Position numbers and translations under genes: made by a program. A model generated the notes under the pieces. That model searched no databases, had not been told where the DNA came from, and worked only from the letters and a program-made list of their open reading frames with translations. Shown here in pieces: positions 53,490 to 62,637 of a stretch of DNA of 64,000 nt. The DNA is taken from assembly GCF_907165045.1 (NCBI RefSeq), contig NZ_CAJRAU010000013.1, forward strand, positions 19,432 to 83,431. Direction: 5' to 3'. The first letter of the stretch is position 1. The number at the start of each line of letters is the position of its first letter. Origin of the DNA: Dyadobacter linearis (lineage in GTDB: Bacteria > Bacteroidota > Bacteroidia > Cytophagales > Spirosomataceae).

Positions 53490-56400
53490 ATGAAAATTTC
53501 AGCTTGTATTATCCTTTCCGTCATTTTTTCTGCAACCAGCACTTTTGCACAAATTAAAATCCGCGACGACAGCGTCAAATATGTTGGCAAGCCAATGTTT
53601 TCTCTTAGTGCCCAAGAAAACATCCCTCAACCTCCCAAGACGGTTCAAAGCCCTAACGCAGCGACATTAGGTTCCTATGGCGAAATCGCAGTGTCACCCT
53701 ACACAGGCAAAGCCAATATTTCCATCGATCTACATACTGTAAGTGATGGAAATATCCAAATACCTATTTCCTTACAATATGATGCTGCCGGCGTCAGGCC
53801 GGATGTTCATCCGGGATGGACAGGCCTCAATTTCGGGTTGTCAACAAACTATTCTATAACCCGTACCGTGAAGGATGGGTATGACGAATTTGAGCCAACT
53901 GGTGGAATTCCGGATCAGCTGGGATTTATGAAAACTGGGTTTCTTATAAATAGTAACACATGGGCATCAGTAACAGACATAAAAAACACCGCTCTGACCT
54001 ATTCTCAGCAGACAAACACTTTTGTAGACACCGAGCCTGATGAATACACTTTCAACGCACCAGGGCTTTCAGGAAAATTCTATCGTGGGAGCGATAACAA
54101 CTGGAAGATCCAGTGTGATAGGCCGGTTATAGTTGATATTATAATGACTCCTAACGTCAATTTGTACACTCCGTTTACCGCTCCCTCGGGTATTAAAAAT
54201 GGTAATCCTTGGGCGGACTTTAACCAGGGCAGATACATGAAACACTTCCAAGGATTTAAAATCACCGATGAGTATGGTACACAATTCATTTTTGGTGGTG
54301 GTGACATGACGTGTATGGAGTACAGTATTGACTTTTTCGATCAGGGAAAGGATACCTGGGTGTGCAATGCCTGGTACTTGAAGTCGATTGTCAGACACAC
54401 AGGACAGGTTATCAATTTCACTTACGAGCGCGGTGATTTTGTGAACCAGATGTATTTTTCTGTTTACAATAAAATGACACGGGTTAACGGCGGGAACTGG
54501 TTCAGTTGTGAAAACTGGTCATCATTTTTCAATCAATATGGCCCATACACGGGCAAGCTTATTTCACCCATTTATTTAAAAGAAATCTCTGCTGATAACT
54601 TTAAGATAAAATTTACCTCGACTGAAAGCACTGAACTCCGGTATACGAACGACATTTTTACTGCCTATGAAAGCAAGAAGATCCTCGACGGCTATTCCAA
54701 ACTCGATTATCTGACATTCCTCTACGATTGTTATTATCCCAATCCAGCCAATTATCCAAACGGTTGCGGAAGCCCGACACTCGCGCAGCTGCTGGCAAAA
54801 TTGAAGTGGCGTAAACTTGATAAAATACAGGTTCAAAATGGCTCCGGTAATACTATTAAGGAGTTTGAGTTTACCTATAACAATGTAGCAACAGAACGGC
54901 TCATGCTACTGAAAGTGCAGGAAAAAAGCGGCTACAATGCCTCTAAGCTGCCTCCTTACGAGTTTTCATATTTTTCAAACGGCTTTACACTGCCTGGATA
55001 TGGAAAATCCCATACCGATCATTGGGGCTATAATAATGGCAAGCTCATCAATGTTGCGACCGATTTTGGAAATGTTGTCAGCTACGGCACCACGCAACGC
55101 AGCCCGGCCCAAATTGAGGGGCATTTGCGTGTTGGTTCATTAACACAAATCAAATATCCTACCCGTGGCGTTACCAAATTTCGTTTCGAGCCGCATAAAT
55201 ATGCAAAGGAAGTAAAGTTAAAGCGCTGGGATGGTGAAGATCCCTTCGGTAGCAACCAGATAGCGGGTGGCCTTCGCATTAAGGAAGTGCATTCATTTGA
55301 TCCAGGATTAGCAATCCCAACCGTCATTAAAAAATATTTCTATTTAGCGTCTTTCAACCCGGCAAGTCCTGATACTTCTGCTGCGGCGTTGTCCAGCGGT
55401 GTGCTAGGCGGAAAAGCGCAGTATTACTGGCCAGATTACAAGCCGCTTCCTGACGCAGCAGGGGTCACTGTCGAAGAAGAAATATTTTCAACCCAATCAG
55501 TCCTGCCTGCTTCCGAAAACTCAATGGGTTCGCATATAGGCTACTCACAAGTGGTCGAGCGGTCATCTACAGAGGGCTGGATCGTCCATAAGTTTTCCAA
55601 CTTTGATAATGGGTACCGCGACGAGGCTCCATCGGGTTTCTTGCAGCCAAGCACAACTCCCTATCAACCATACAACAACAAAGCCTTTACCCGTGGCAAG
55701 CCGCTTTCGGAAGAGCACTTCTTTCAGAATGGCAACATTGTTTTAAAAACAACCCACCTTTACAATTTAGTCGGATCTATCAACGATTATACGGCCAGAT
55801 CAGTCAAAACGCAGTTTACGACACTTTGCAATACAGCAAATTCTGTTTTCGAAGGAACTGCTTATATCATTGATTGCAGAAAGTTTCTGCCCACCGAGGT
55901 AGCCACCTACTATTACGATCAGGATAATCCTGTCGCACTGGCACCTTCGGTTAAAAGCTTTACTTACTGGCCCAATGGCCAGCTTTACATTGTCGGCCAG
56001 ACTGACAGCAAAAACGGGACGATCAAAACCTGGTACAAATATCCTTCAAATCTCGCAGATGCGATTAGCGTAGCGATGGTAGCCAGGAATATCGTTGGTC
56101 CAGTGCGGGAGATTTTCAAATACACGGGTACCGAAGCTGCACCGACGCCAATCAAGACCACTTCCATTGTATATGATCTTTTTTCAGGATCATATCAGCC
56201 GCAGAAGGTCATGACCAAGCTGGCCGCTGCCGCATTTTTCAATACGGACGTAGAATTCCTGTCCTATGATGCCCGCGGAAATCTGCTAACTTATAAAAAG
56301 CAAAACGGGCTTGTGAACAAGCTTGAATACTACGGACCCGCAGACGCTGGGAAAGTAGATATGTTAAAGAAAAGTACTACTGCCGACGGAAACGTCATCA

Positions 56401-57179
56401 GCCAATCTTCCATTTTTAACTACAAGCCAGCGATTGGTGTTGAGACCATCCAGGACGCGAACGGAAAAACAATTTTCTATGAGTATGACAATCTTAACCG
56501 TCTGAAAACCCAGCGCACTTCTAATGTTGGTGGGCCGGTCAGGGTATCTTATTGCTACAACAATGCCGGGCAAGTGGTCGACTGTGCGGCTATCTCTCCA
56601 ACTGGTGCAATAGCGGCGCCGCAGTTAATTCTCATTGCCGAGTCCGCTTTGCCGGTAACACTCATTGAATTTCTTGCAATCGGAAAGGAGAAAGAATCAC
56701 ATCTTTCCTGGAAAACCTCTGCAGAGACAAACAGTGACCATTTCGATATTCAGCGTAGTGCAGATGGAAAACTGTGGCAATCCATCGGGCATGTGCCTTC
56801 CCATCGGGAGAGCTCAGACGAACAGGATTACTCTTTCGTTGACAAAAATCCGTTGGGTGGCGAAAATTTATATCGGCTCAAAATGGTCGATCAGGATAGC
56901 ACATTTGCGTTCAGTCGCATTCAAAGCGTGACCTTCGATGGTGATAGTAAAGTCAAGATCTATCCTAATCCGCTCACGATCAGCACTAACTTATGTATTA
57001 GCGCAGATCAGCCAGAGAAAATCGTCGGCGTCGCTTTCTATGATCTAACAGGGAAACAGGTCTTGCAAACGAAATGGAAACCCGCCATTGACATTCAAAA
57101 TCTAGTTTCCGGGCTTTACCTGTTGCAGGTCAGCTACACGGATGGGACCACCAGCACACACCGGATCGTCAAACAATAA
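53490..57179 (+). CDS. Large YD-repeat/Rhs-like surface protein with T9SS sorting domain
   Basis: A 1229-residue exported protein (signal peptide to about TSTFAQ). The N-terminal segment (SYGEIAVSPYTGKANISIDL, ISLQYDAAGVRPDVHPGWTG) is the typical start of Bacteroidota SpvB/Rhs-like proteins; YD-type repeats follow (FLSYDARGNLLTYKKQNGL; YEYDNLNRLKTQ near 990). From ~1052 there is a fibronectin-like region (SHLSWKTSAETNSDHFDIQR) and from ~1154 a type IX secretion sorting domain (KIYPNPL, VSGLYLLQVSY). It has no Rhs core and no toxin tail. It precedes the DUF6443/Rhs gene by 30 bp on the same strand; the pair acts as one unit. Confidence 0.85.
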   Translation: MKISACIILSVIFSATSTFAQIKIRDDSVKYVGKPMFSLSAQENIPQPPKTVQSPNAATLGSYGEIAVSPYTGKANISIDLHTVSDGNIQIPISLQYDAAGVRPDVHPGWTGLNFGLSTNYSITRTVKDGYDEFEPTGGIPDQLGFMKTGFLINSNTWASVTDIKNTALTYSQQTNTFVDTEPDEYTFNAPGLSGKFYRGSDNNWKIQCDRPVIVDIIMTPNVNLYTPFTAPSGIKNGNPWADFNQGRYMKHFQGFKITDEYGTQFIFGGGDMTCMEYSIDFFDQGKDTWVCNAWYLKSIVRHTGQVINFTYERGDFVNQMYFSVYNKMTRVNGGNWFSCENWSSFFNQYGPYTGKLISPIYLKEISADNFKIKFTSTESTELRYTNDIFTAYESKKILDGYSKLDYLTFLYDCYYPNPANYPNGCGSPTLAQLLAKLKWRKLDKIQVQNGSGNTIKEFEFTYNNVATERLMLLKVQEKSGYNASKLPPYEFSYFSNGFTLPGYGKSHTDHWGYNNGKLINVATDFGNVVSYGTTQRSPAQIEGHLRVGSLTQIKYPTRGVTKFRFEPHKYAKEVKLKRWDGEDPFGSNQIAGGLRIKEVHSFDPGLAIPTVIKKYFYLASFNPASPDTSAAALSSGVLGGKAQYYWPDYKPLPDAAGVTVEEEIFSTQSVLPASENSMGSHIGYSQVVERSSTEGWIVHKFSNFDNGYRDEAPSGFLQPSTTPYQPYNNKAFTRGKPLSEEHFFQNGNIVLKTTHLYNLVGSINDYTARSVKTQFTTLCNTANSVFEGTAYIIDCRKFLPTEVATYYYDQDNPVALAPSVKSFTYWPNGQLYIVGQTDSKNGTIKTWYKYPSNLADAISVAMVARNIVGPVREIFKYTGTEAAPTPIKTTSIVYDLFSGSYQPQKVMTKLAAAAFFNTDVEFLSYDARGNLLTYKKQNGLVNKLEYYGPADAGKVDMLKKSTTADGNVISQSSIFNYKPAIGVETIQDANGKTIFYEYDNLNRLKTQRTSNVGGPVRVSYCYNNAGQVVDCAAISPTGAIAAPQLILIAESALPVTLIEFLAIGKEKESHLSWKTSAETNSDHFDIQRSADGKLWQSIGHVPSHRESSDEQDYSFVDKNPLGGENLYRLKMVDQDSTFAFSRIQSVTFDGDSKVKIYPNPLTISTNLCISADQPEKIVGVAFYDLTGKQVLQTKWKPAIDIQNLVSGLYLLQVSYTDGTTSTHRIVKQ

Positions 57180-57209
57180 ATCTTCCTCCACACCTATCTT
57201 TTATTAAAG

Positions 57210-60200
57210 ATGAAAAAACATTTCATTGCGATACTACTGTGCACATTGTCTCTTGGGGTTTTCGCTCAGCAAACCAATACACGTAATTACATCATCAAAA
57301 AAACTTACAAACAGTCTGGTGCTAACCCGGAAGACATCAGCAAAGTTGTAACACAAGTTCAATACTTCGATGGCCTTGGAAGGCCAATTCAAAATGTAAC
57401 GGTTGGTCAAAGCCCCTCCGGGCAAGATTTCGTTGAGCCCATCGAATACGATGCAGCTGGACGGATTATAAAGAAATACTTGCCCTATGTTTCTGGCGGA
57501 AACGGTGCATATCAATCCAATGCACTTTCTGCGGCGGGGAGCTGGTACACTGCCAACAGCGCCGGTCTTCAGGCCACTGATCTGGGCAGGCCGTACGAAG
57601 AGACTACCTTCGAGCCTTCGCCACTTAGCAGGGTTTCCGGCCAGCGCGCGCCTGGCAACAAGAGTGCTGCATCTGCGGTCAAATACAAGGTGAACACCGC
57701 CTCGGAGGTCAAGAGATATGACTATAATCCTGCCCAAAATTCGATTGCCTTCCTAGGTAACTATGCTGCCGGCACACTTTTGCGAAAACTATTCACGGAC
57801 GAGCAGGGTAATGTAACAAATGAGTACACCGATATGCTCGGCCAGCTGGTTTGTCGCCAAGTGATCGCCTCAGCCCAGGCTACCCTGTCAACTTATTATA
57901 TCTATGATGACTTGGGTTTATTACGTGCGGTATTACAGCCAAACTATCAGGATAATCCTTCGATTACTGGCAATGCTTTCACATATGATTATGATGATCG
58001 CGGCCGGATGATTGGTAAAAATGTACCGGGGGCGGGCAAAACAGAATATGTATTTGACCAATATGACAGGCTTGCTCTATCGCGGGATGCTAACCAGTTA
58101 AAGCGCGGTGTTTGGGCATTTACCAAATTCGATGCGCTGGACCGGCCAGTGATCACCGGAGAAATTAACTCGGCTTCAACACGTACTGACTGGTCTGTAA
58201 TGGTTGATGCGCTCACACAGCATCATGAGGACCGGAATAATGCCATAGTCGCCGGTTACACGCTGGGCAAGACCGCTCCTAAAACTGCCGTAGAAAGCAA
58301 CGTTTTGACCGTTACCTTTTATGACGACTACGCGTTTTCCAAGGCAGCTTATTTTGCGTTCGATAACTTAATCGTTCCTTCTTTTAATGCGAATGTGAAA
58401 GGTCAGGTCACTGGTAGTCGCGTCCGAATGCTCCCAGGTAACGCGGCACAAGGCGGCTTCCTTACTAATGTTGTTTATTACGATGCAGAGTATCGGCCTA
58501 TTCAATACACTCGTGATCTTTACGATTTGGGGGCTGGCAGGTATGAGCGACGTCATAACACTTATAAGTATGACATTGCTCCCATTTTGCACACAGAAGA
58601 AATAGTTCATTGGCATTCTGCCAGCGAAGGGTACGCTCTTGCGCGCGAGTTTACGTATGACCATGCCGACCGTCTTCTGACCGTAGCTGAGCAAGTTGCA
58701 ACCCCAGTGGATGTGCATGATGGTATTACTGCTGCTTATCGCTACAATGCGCTGGGTAGCTTGCAGAGTAAATGGTTTTATAATGTCAAAGACAACAAAT
58801 ATCGTTTGCGCACCGATCACACGTATAATATCAGAGGTTGGCAAACAGACGGAAAAACGGTTTACAAAAAGGATGAAGGTGGCTCCGATAAACCATTCTT
58901 TGGCTTCGGAATAACGTATGCTAATGGTAACAATTACACGAATGGGAATATTAGTCAAATGCATTGGATGAAAAAAGACGATGCGGCATTCACAAAAGGG
59001 CTTTCATTCAGTTATGATGGTGCAAGTCGTCTTACAGGCTCAACCGGCATGAATGGATACGTAAACACCGAATCCGGTATCACCTATGATAAAAATGGCA
59101 ACCTAAAAACCCTTGTCCGAGCTGGGGCGGCGCCTGACAATCTAGCTTATGCATATTCAGCTAACGACAATAGACTAACTTCATTAACTGATGGTAGCGG
59201 CAGCAATCTTGGGGTTAAGAACGGGGCGAGCAGTTATGCTTATGACGACAATGGCAATATGACCACGGATGGTAATCGAAGTGCGGCTATTACCTACAAC
59301 TATTTGAACTTGCCGAAAACTGTAACAATGAACGGTAAGACACAAGTCTACGACTATGATGCAGCAGGCGGAAAGCATAAATACGTTGCTGACACACTAA
59401 CGTTGAAATATGAGGGGCCGTTTGAGTATAGACAAGTAGGTGCAAACAACATTTTGTACCGTGTTTCATTGTCAGAGGGACAAGCTAAATTGAAGAATGG
59501 CTTAGCGAAATTCGAGTATTATCTGAAAGATCACTTAGGTAATGTCCGGGTAGTTTTTGATCAATCGGGTGCGATAAAGCAGCAAACGGATTATTATCCG
59601 TTTGGGCTTTCTGTTAGTGGCGATCCGGCTGGGACTACGCAGGCTGTGAGGAATGGGAATAACCGACAACTTTATAATGGTAAAGAACTGCAGGTGGGGA
59701 GTGGGTATCTGGATTACGGGGCACGGATGTATATGCCGGAAGTAGCTAGGTTCAGCTCGGTGGATCCAATGGCCGAACAAGGAAGGCGTTGGAGCCCATA
59801 CAATTACGCGTTTAATAACCCCATGCGGTTTATTGACCCGGATGGTATGTGGCCGTGGTCAGTCAATGTTCGATCGTTTGCTCCATTCAGGGAATTTGGT
59901 GGATGGTTTAAGGGGGATAATAGAGGTTATAGTAGTGCATCAAATGCGAGTGCCCGACTGTCTCAATCATTTACTGTCGACCCGTCTACACACTCCTATT
60001 CTGGTGGACAGGCAAGTTCAAGCCCTTCTTCCCACCCTTTGTTGGGAAATGCAACTGCCAAAGATGATAGAGGTAGCATATCCAATTTTAACGCTACATC
60101 TAATAAGGACGGTAGTAATACTGTCTCGTTTACTGCTTCCATGGCTGGACACAATCCTATTGTAGCGAATTTCGGCGTTCCCACTCCTGATATAAATGTA

Positions 60201-60524
60201 AACACCGATTTTACCATGACTGAGAATGTGAAAGCCGGGACAATGGATGTTAGCGCAGTCCAAACTGGTGATGCGTTCCCTGCAGCAGAAACACTTATCG
60301 GCGATACTAAAGGCAATCAATTATTCATAGGTGTTAGCCCGGCCAATGGAAATCCATATTCGAGCTTGCGCGGTGACAATAATAACCGAGCGATGATGTC
60401 GGCAAATTTTAGGGTAACGATGGATAGTAAAGGTGTGTTTACCGGTGTTCAACAAGGTAAAACAACCTACACCATAGCAGAGTGGAATGATATGAACCGT
60501 CAGAAACCAACAACACAACCATAA
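57210..60524 (+). CDS. DUF6443/Rhs-core protein with unrecognised C-terminal (candidate toxin) domain
   Basis: A 1104-residue exported protein (signal to about VFAQ). DUF6443 at ~25-160 (YFDGLGRPIQNVTVGQSPSG, AAGRIIKKYLPYVSG); YD repeats through the middle (YDDRGRMIGKNVPGAGKTEY, YDKNGNLKTL, YDDNGNMTTDGNRS); the Rhs core at ~772-880 with DHLGNVRVVFD, YYPFGLSVSGDP, GYLDYGARMYMPEVARFSSV, NYAFNNPMRFIDPDGM. After DPDGM begins a ~225-residue tail (Ser-rich, then DAFPAAETLIGDTKGNQLFI and NGNPYSSLRGDNNNRAMMSA) that I cannot assign to a known toxin. The next gene starts 4 bp after the stop. Confidence 0.9.
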   Translation: MKKHFIAILLCTLSLGVFAQQTNTRNYIIKKTYKQSGANPEDISKVVTQVQYFDGLGRPIQNVTVGQSPSGQDFVEPIEYDAAGRIIKKYLPYVSGGNGAYQSNALSAAGSWYTANSAGLQATDLGRPYEETTFEPSPLSRVSGQRAPGNKSAASAVKYKVNTASEVKRYDYNPAQNSIAFLGNYAAGTLLRKLFTDEQGNVTNEYTDMLGQLVCRQVIASAQATLSTYYIYDDLGLLRAVLQPNYQDNPSITGNAFTYDYDDRGRMIGKNVPGAGKTEYVFDQYDRLALSRDANQLKRGVWAFTKFDALDRPVITGEINSASTRTDWSVMVDALTQHHEDRNNAIVAGYTLGKTAPKTAVESNVLTVTFYDDYAFSKAAYFAFDNLIVPSFNANVKGQVTGSRVRMLPGNAAQGGFLTNVVYYDAEYRPIQYTRDLYDLGAGRYERRHNTYKYDIAPILHTEEIVHWHSASEGYALAREFTYDHADRLLTVAEQVATPVDVHDGITAAYRYNALGSLQSKWFYNVKDNKYRLRTDHTYNIRGWQTDGKTVYKKDEGGSDKPFFGFGITYANGNNYTNGNISQMHWMKKDDAAFTKGLSFSYDGASRLTGSTGMNGYVNTESGITYDKNGNLKTLVRAGAAPDNLAYAYSANDNRLTSLTDGSGSNLGVKNGASSYAYDDNGNMTTDGNRSAAITYNYLNLPKTVTMNGKTQVYDYDAAGGKHKYVADTLTLKYEGPFEYRQVGANNILYRVSLSEGQAKLKNGLAKFEYYLKDHLGNVRVVFDQSGAIKQQTDYYPFGLSVSGDPAGTTQAVRNGNNRQLYNGKELQVGSGYLDYGARMYMPEVARFSSVDPMAEQGRRWSPYNYAFNNPMRFIDPDGMWPWSVNVRSFAPFREFGGWFKGDNRGYSSASNASARLSQSFTVDPSTHSYSGGQASSSPSSHPLLGNATAKDDRGSISNFNATSNKDGSNTVSFTASMAGHNPIVANFGVPTPDINVNTDFTMTENVKAGTMDVSAVQTGDAFPAAETLIGDTKGNQLFIGVSPANGNPYSSLRGDNNNRAMMSANFRVTMDSKGVFTGVQQGKTTYTIAEWNDMNRQKPTTQP

Positions 60525-60528
60525 TATC

Positions 60529-60915
60529 ATGAAAATACTGACCACAAATTGGATTAATATTTTGGGCGTGTTTATCGCCATGCTCTTATACTCAATAATT
60601 TTTAACCAACTTAACAACGATCTGGGCTATAACATCTTTCAATCAATTGTAGGTAGCTTGATATTGATTTGTCTGTATGGAATGATGTTCTGGGGCTTAT
60701 TTGTAGTCTCGCTGATTGTAGCAGACTTATTGCTGATTGTATGGGATCAAAAGCACCTTAGGCAAAAGCTTTTGATCGAATGGCTGATTATTAGTAGTCC
60801 TGCTATTTATAGACTAATCAAATATCAGGAATGGATATTTTTGGTGGGTATAGTAGCTTTTTTTATCACCCAGCTTTTACGTGAGAAGTTAATAGTCAAG
60901 GCTATGAGTATTTAG
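60529..60915 (+). CDS. Small multi-TM membrane protein, candidate immunity protein of the Rhs toxin
   Basis: A 128-residue protein with three to four hydrophobic helices (INILGVFIAMLLYSIIF; SIVGSLILICLYGMMFWGLF; VSLIVADLLLIVWD; WIFLVGIVAFFITQLL) and few charges except a basic C-terminus. It begins 4 bp after the stop of the Rhs gene, on the same strand, with no promoter between. Immediately adjacent small genes after Rhs tails are usually immunity genes. Homology to a named immunity family is not seen; the role is inferred. Confidence 0.7.
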   Translation: MKILTTNWINILGVFIAMLLYSIIFNQLNNDLGYNIFQSIVGSLILICLYGMMFWGLFVVSLIVADLLLIVWDQKHLRQKLLIEWLIISSPAIYRLIKYQEWIFLVGIVAFFITQLLREKLIVKAMSI

Positions 60916-61009
60916 CTTTGCAACTGAAGGTGAACTCAAATTCTACATTCACAAAAAAGATACTGTCTTAGTGTTCCCGCTCGAATGTAAAGGTAAGATT
61001 TACGAATAG
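60908..61009 (+). pseudogene. Possible remnant coding fragment after the immunity candidate
   Basis: An open frame (no start) between a TGA at 60905 and TAG at 61009 gives VFSFATEGELKFYIHKKDTV followed by LVFPLECKGKIYE, with a protein-like composition. It overlaps the end of the membrane gene by a few bases. It may be the tail of an older immunity or toxin-related gene; no family was identified. Confidence 0.3.
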
Positions 61010-61073
61010 GCTTGACAATTCAATTCTTATATCAGAATCATTTATACCCAAAACAATAAATAACTTATCACAC

Positions 61074-61889
61074 ATGAAAAATCAAGTAACAAAACATTCT
61101 GTAATCGTACTTATTATTACTGCATTAATCATTTTAGGATGTAAAAAGGATACGGACCCTGATCGGCAAATTGAGAGATGTAAACTTGCATCATATCTTA
61201 TCAATGGTTATCCTACTCACATTATCTACGATGAAGACGGATTCCTTCTCTCTAGGAACGACATTAACCCGGATAAGAAGGGAATAATATGCGATCAAGA
61301 TATCAAAGGAAACTTGTCCAGAGTATTGAATCATAGCGACCTTATTCTTGGAGACACATTGATAGCAGATTATGTGTATGTTGAAGGAAACCTGCAAACT
61401 TTGAGATATTATGATCGTCAGTATGATATAAATGGGGGGCCAAGCAAAAAGCAGATCCTGACATGCAATTTTTACTATGGCAAAAGCGAAAAACCTGATT
61501 CGATGCAAGTTATCAAGTCACGTGTAGATTCATCAGGGAATGAATATCCGTATGAGCCGACACGAATTGACAGGTTTTCTTATGATAACAATGGTAACCT
61601 TACCAAACAGGAAATAGTTAAACAAGAGCTTAATGGAAGATTTATGCTTGCTTCCATAAACTATCACACCTATGATAGTAAGCCTAACTATCTAAAAAAA
61701 ATGAAACAGATATACTTTTTCATCGACCAATCTATTCCGTATATGTTTTCTAAAAATAATCTGCTGTCTACTCGCCGCGAAGTACCGGGGAAGCTTACTT
61801 CGGAAATCTCCTATAAAGTCATATATGATGGGGATATGGTAAAAAATGATGGTATGGGTTTTTCGGAAATGAAGTGGTCTTGTGAATGA
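61074..61889 (+). CDS. Lipoprotein with YD-like repeats
   Basis: A 271-residue lipoprotein: signal with lipobox IILGC (Cys 23), then KKDTDPDRQIERCKLASYLI. The middle contains YD-type beta elements (IIYDEDGFLLSRND; DRFSYDNNGNLTKQEIVKQE), as in DUF4595-like lipoproteins of Bacteroidota. It ends KNDGMGFSEMKWSCE. It lies downstream of the Rhs locus on the same strand, about 158 bp from the membrane gene; whether it belongs to that locus is unclear. Confidence 0.65.
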   Translation: MKNQVTKHSVIVLIITALIILGCKKDTDPDRQIERCKLASYLINGYPTHIIYDEDGFLLSRNDINPDKKGIICDQDIKGNLSRVLNHSDLILGDTLIADYVYVEGNLQTLRYYDRQYDINGGPSKKQILTCNFYYGKSEKPDSMQVIKSRVDSSGNEYPYEPTRIDRFSYDNNGNLTKQEIVKQELNGRFMLASINYHTYDSKPNYLKKMKQIYFFIDQSIPYMFSKNNLLSTRREVPGKLTSEISYKVIYDGDMVKNDGMGFSEMKWSCE

Positions 61890-62082
61890 GACATTAAATT
61901 AATCTCTGAATTCAATTATGATCAGCTAACAGAGCATAGTTGATTAGGGCTTGTTGAACTTGCTAAGTATAGTGTTTGGAAGCTTGTAGCGTCACAATTA
62001 GAAAGAGGATGACTTATCAATTATAGGTAGGTAAAAAAAGTAGCGTTTGACAACTGAATCGTCGATATTAAAGACCCGTCAT

Positions 62083-62556
62083 ATGAAAGCTATATATAAT
62101 TTTACATTTTTTTGATCTCGATCACGGCATTGCATACAAATTGCGAAGGTCAGATTCAACGAGATACCCTGGAAGTGAAAATTTTTCGAGATCTTCAAAG
62201 ATCTTACTTAGATGCAAATCTTCCTTCCAAATCACAATTTGACGGCATACTTAAGCGAGATCTAGAAAAATATTTTTCAAAAAAAATCTGGCCATGCGTC
62301 CGTCAAATGGGAATTTTTACGAGATGGACCAACTCAAAGCGGTATAGCTTATCCTAAATTTTACTTGTGGACTACCGTCTATGTCGACGAAAAATTAATC
62401 AATGAGGGCGCGGTTCGTGTCGCTGCAATTGAGAGAACTCGATTTGAAATTACAGACTTTGTAGATGTTAATGAAATCAGAAGCAAAAGCGAGGATATCT
62501 ATGCCATTTTTCCTGTATCAGTTTGTGAAAAAATCGCTTCATATCTGCGGCCTTAA
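62083..62556 (+). pseudogene. Secreted hypothetical protein gene with two homopolymer frameshifts
   Basis: Three overlapping frames fit one protein. ATG 62083 reads MKAIYNFTFF then stops; adding one T to the T7 run (62107-62113) continues a good signal peptide (LISITALHTNCEGQ). That frame runs to the A8 run (62279-62286); removing one A continues with SGHASVKWEFLRDGPTQSGI and further to YLWTTVYVDEKLINEGAVRV, ending at TAA 62554. The rebuilt protein has about 157 residues. No family is recognised. Either the gene is dead, the assembly has two homopolymer errors, or reading switches by slippage. Confidence 0.65.
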
Positions 62557-62637
62557 TTCTGAAAGGGAGGGTAATATGAGAATTTGGCAATATGGGTCAG
62601 CAAGTATCTCTTGTTACTTCCTGCCGACTTCGGATGA

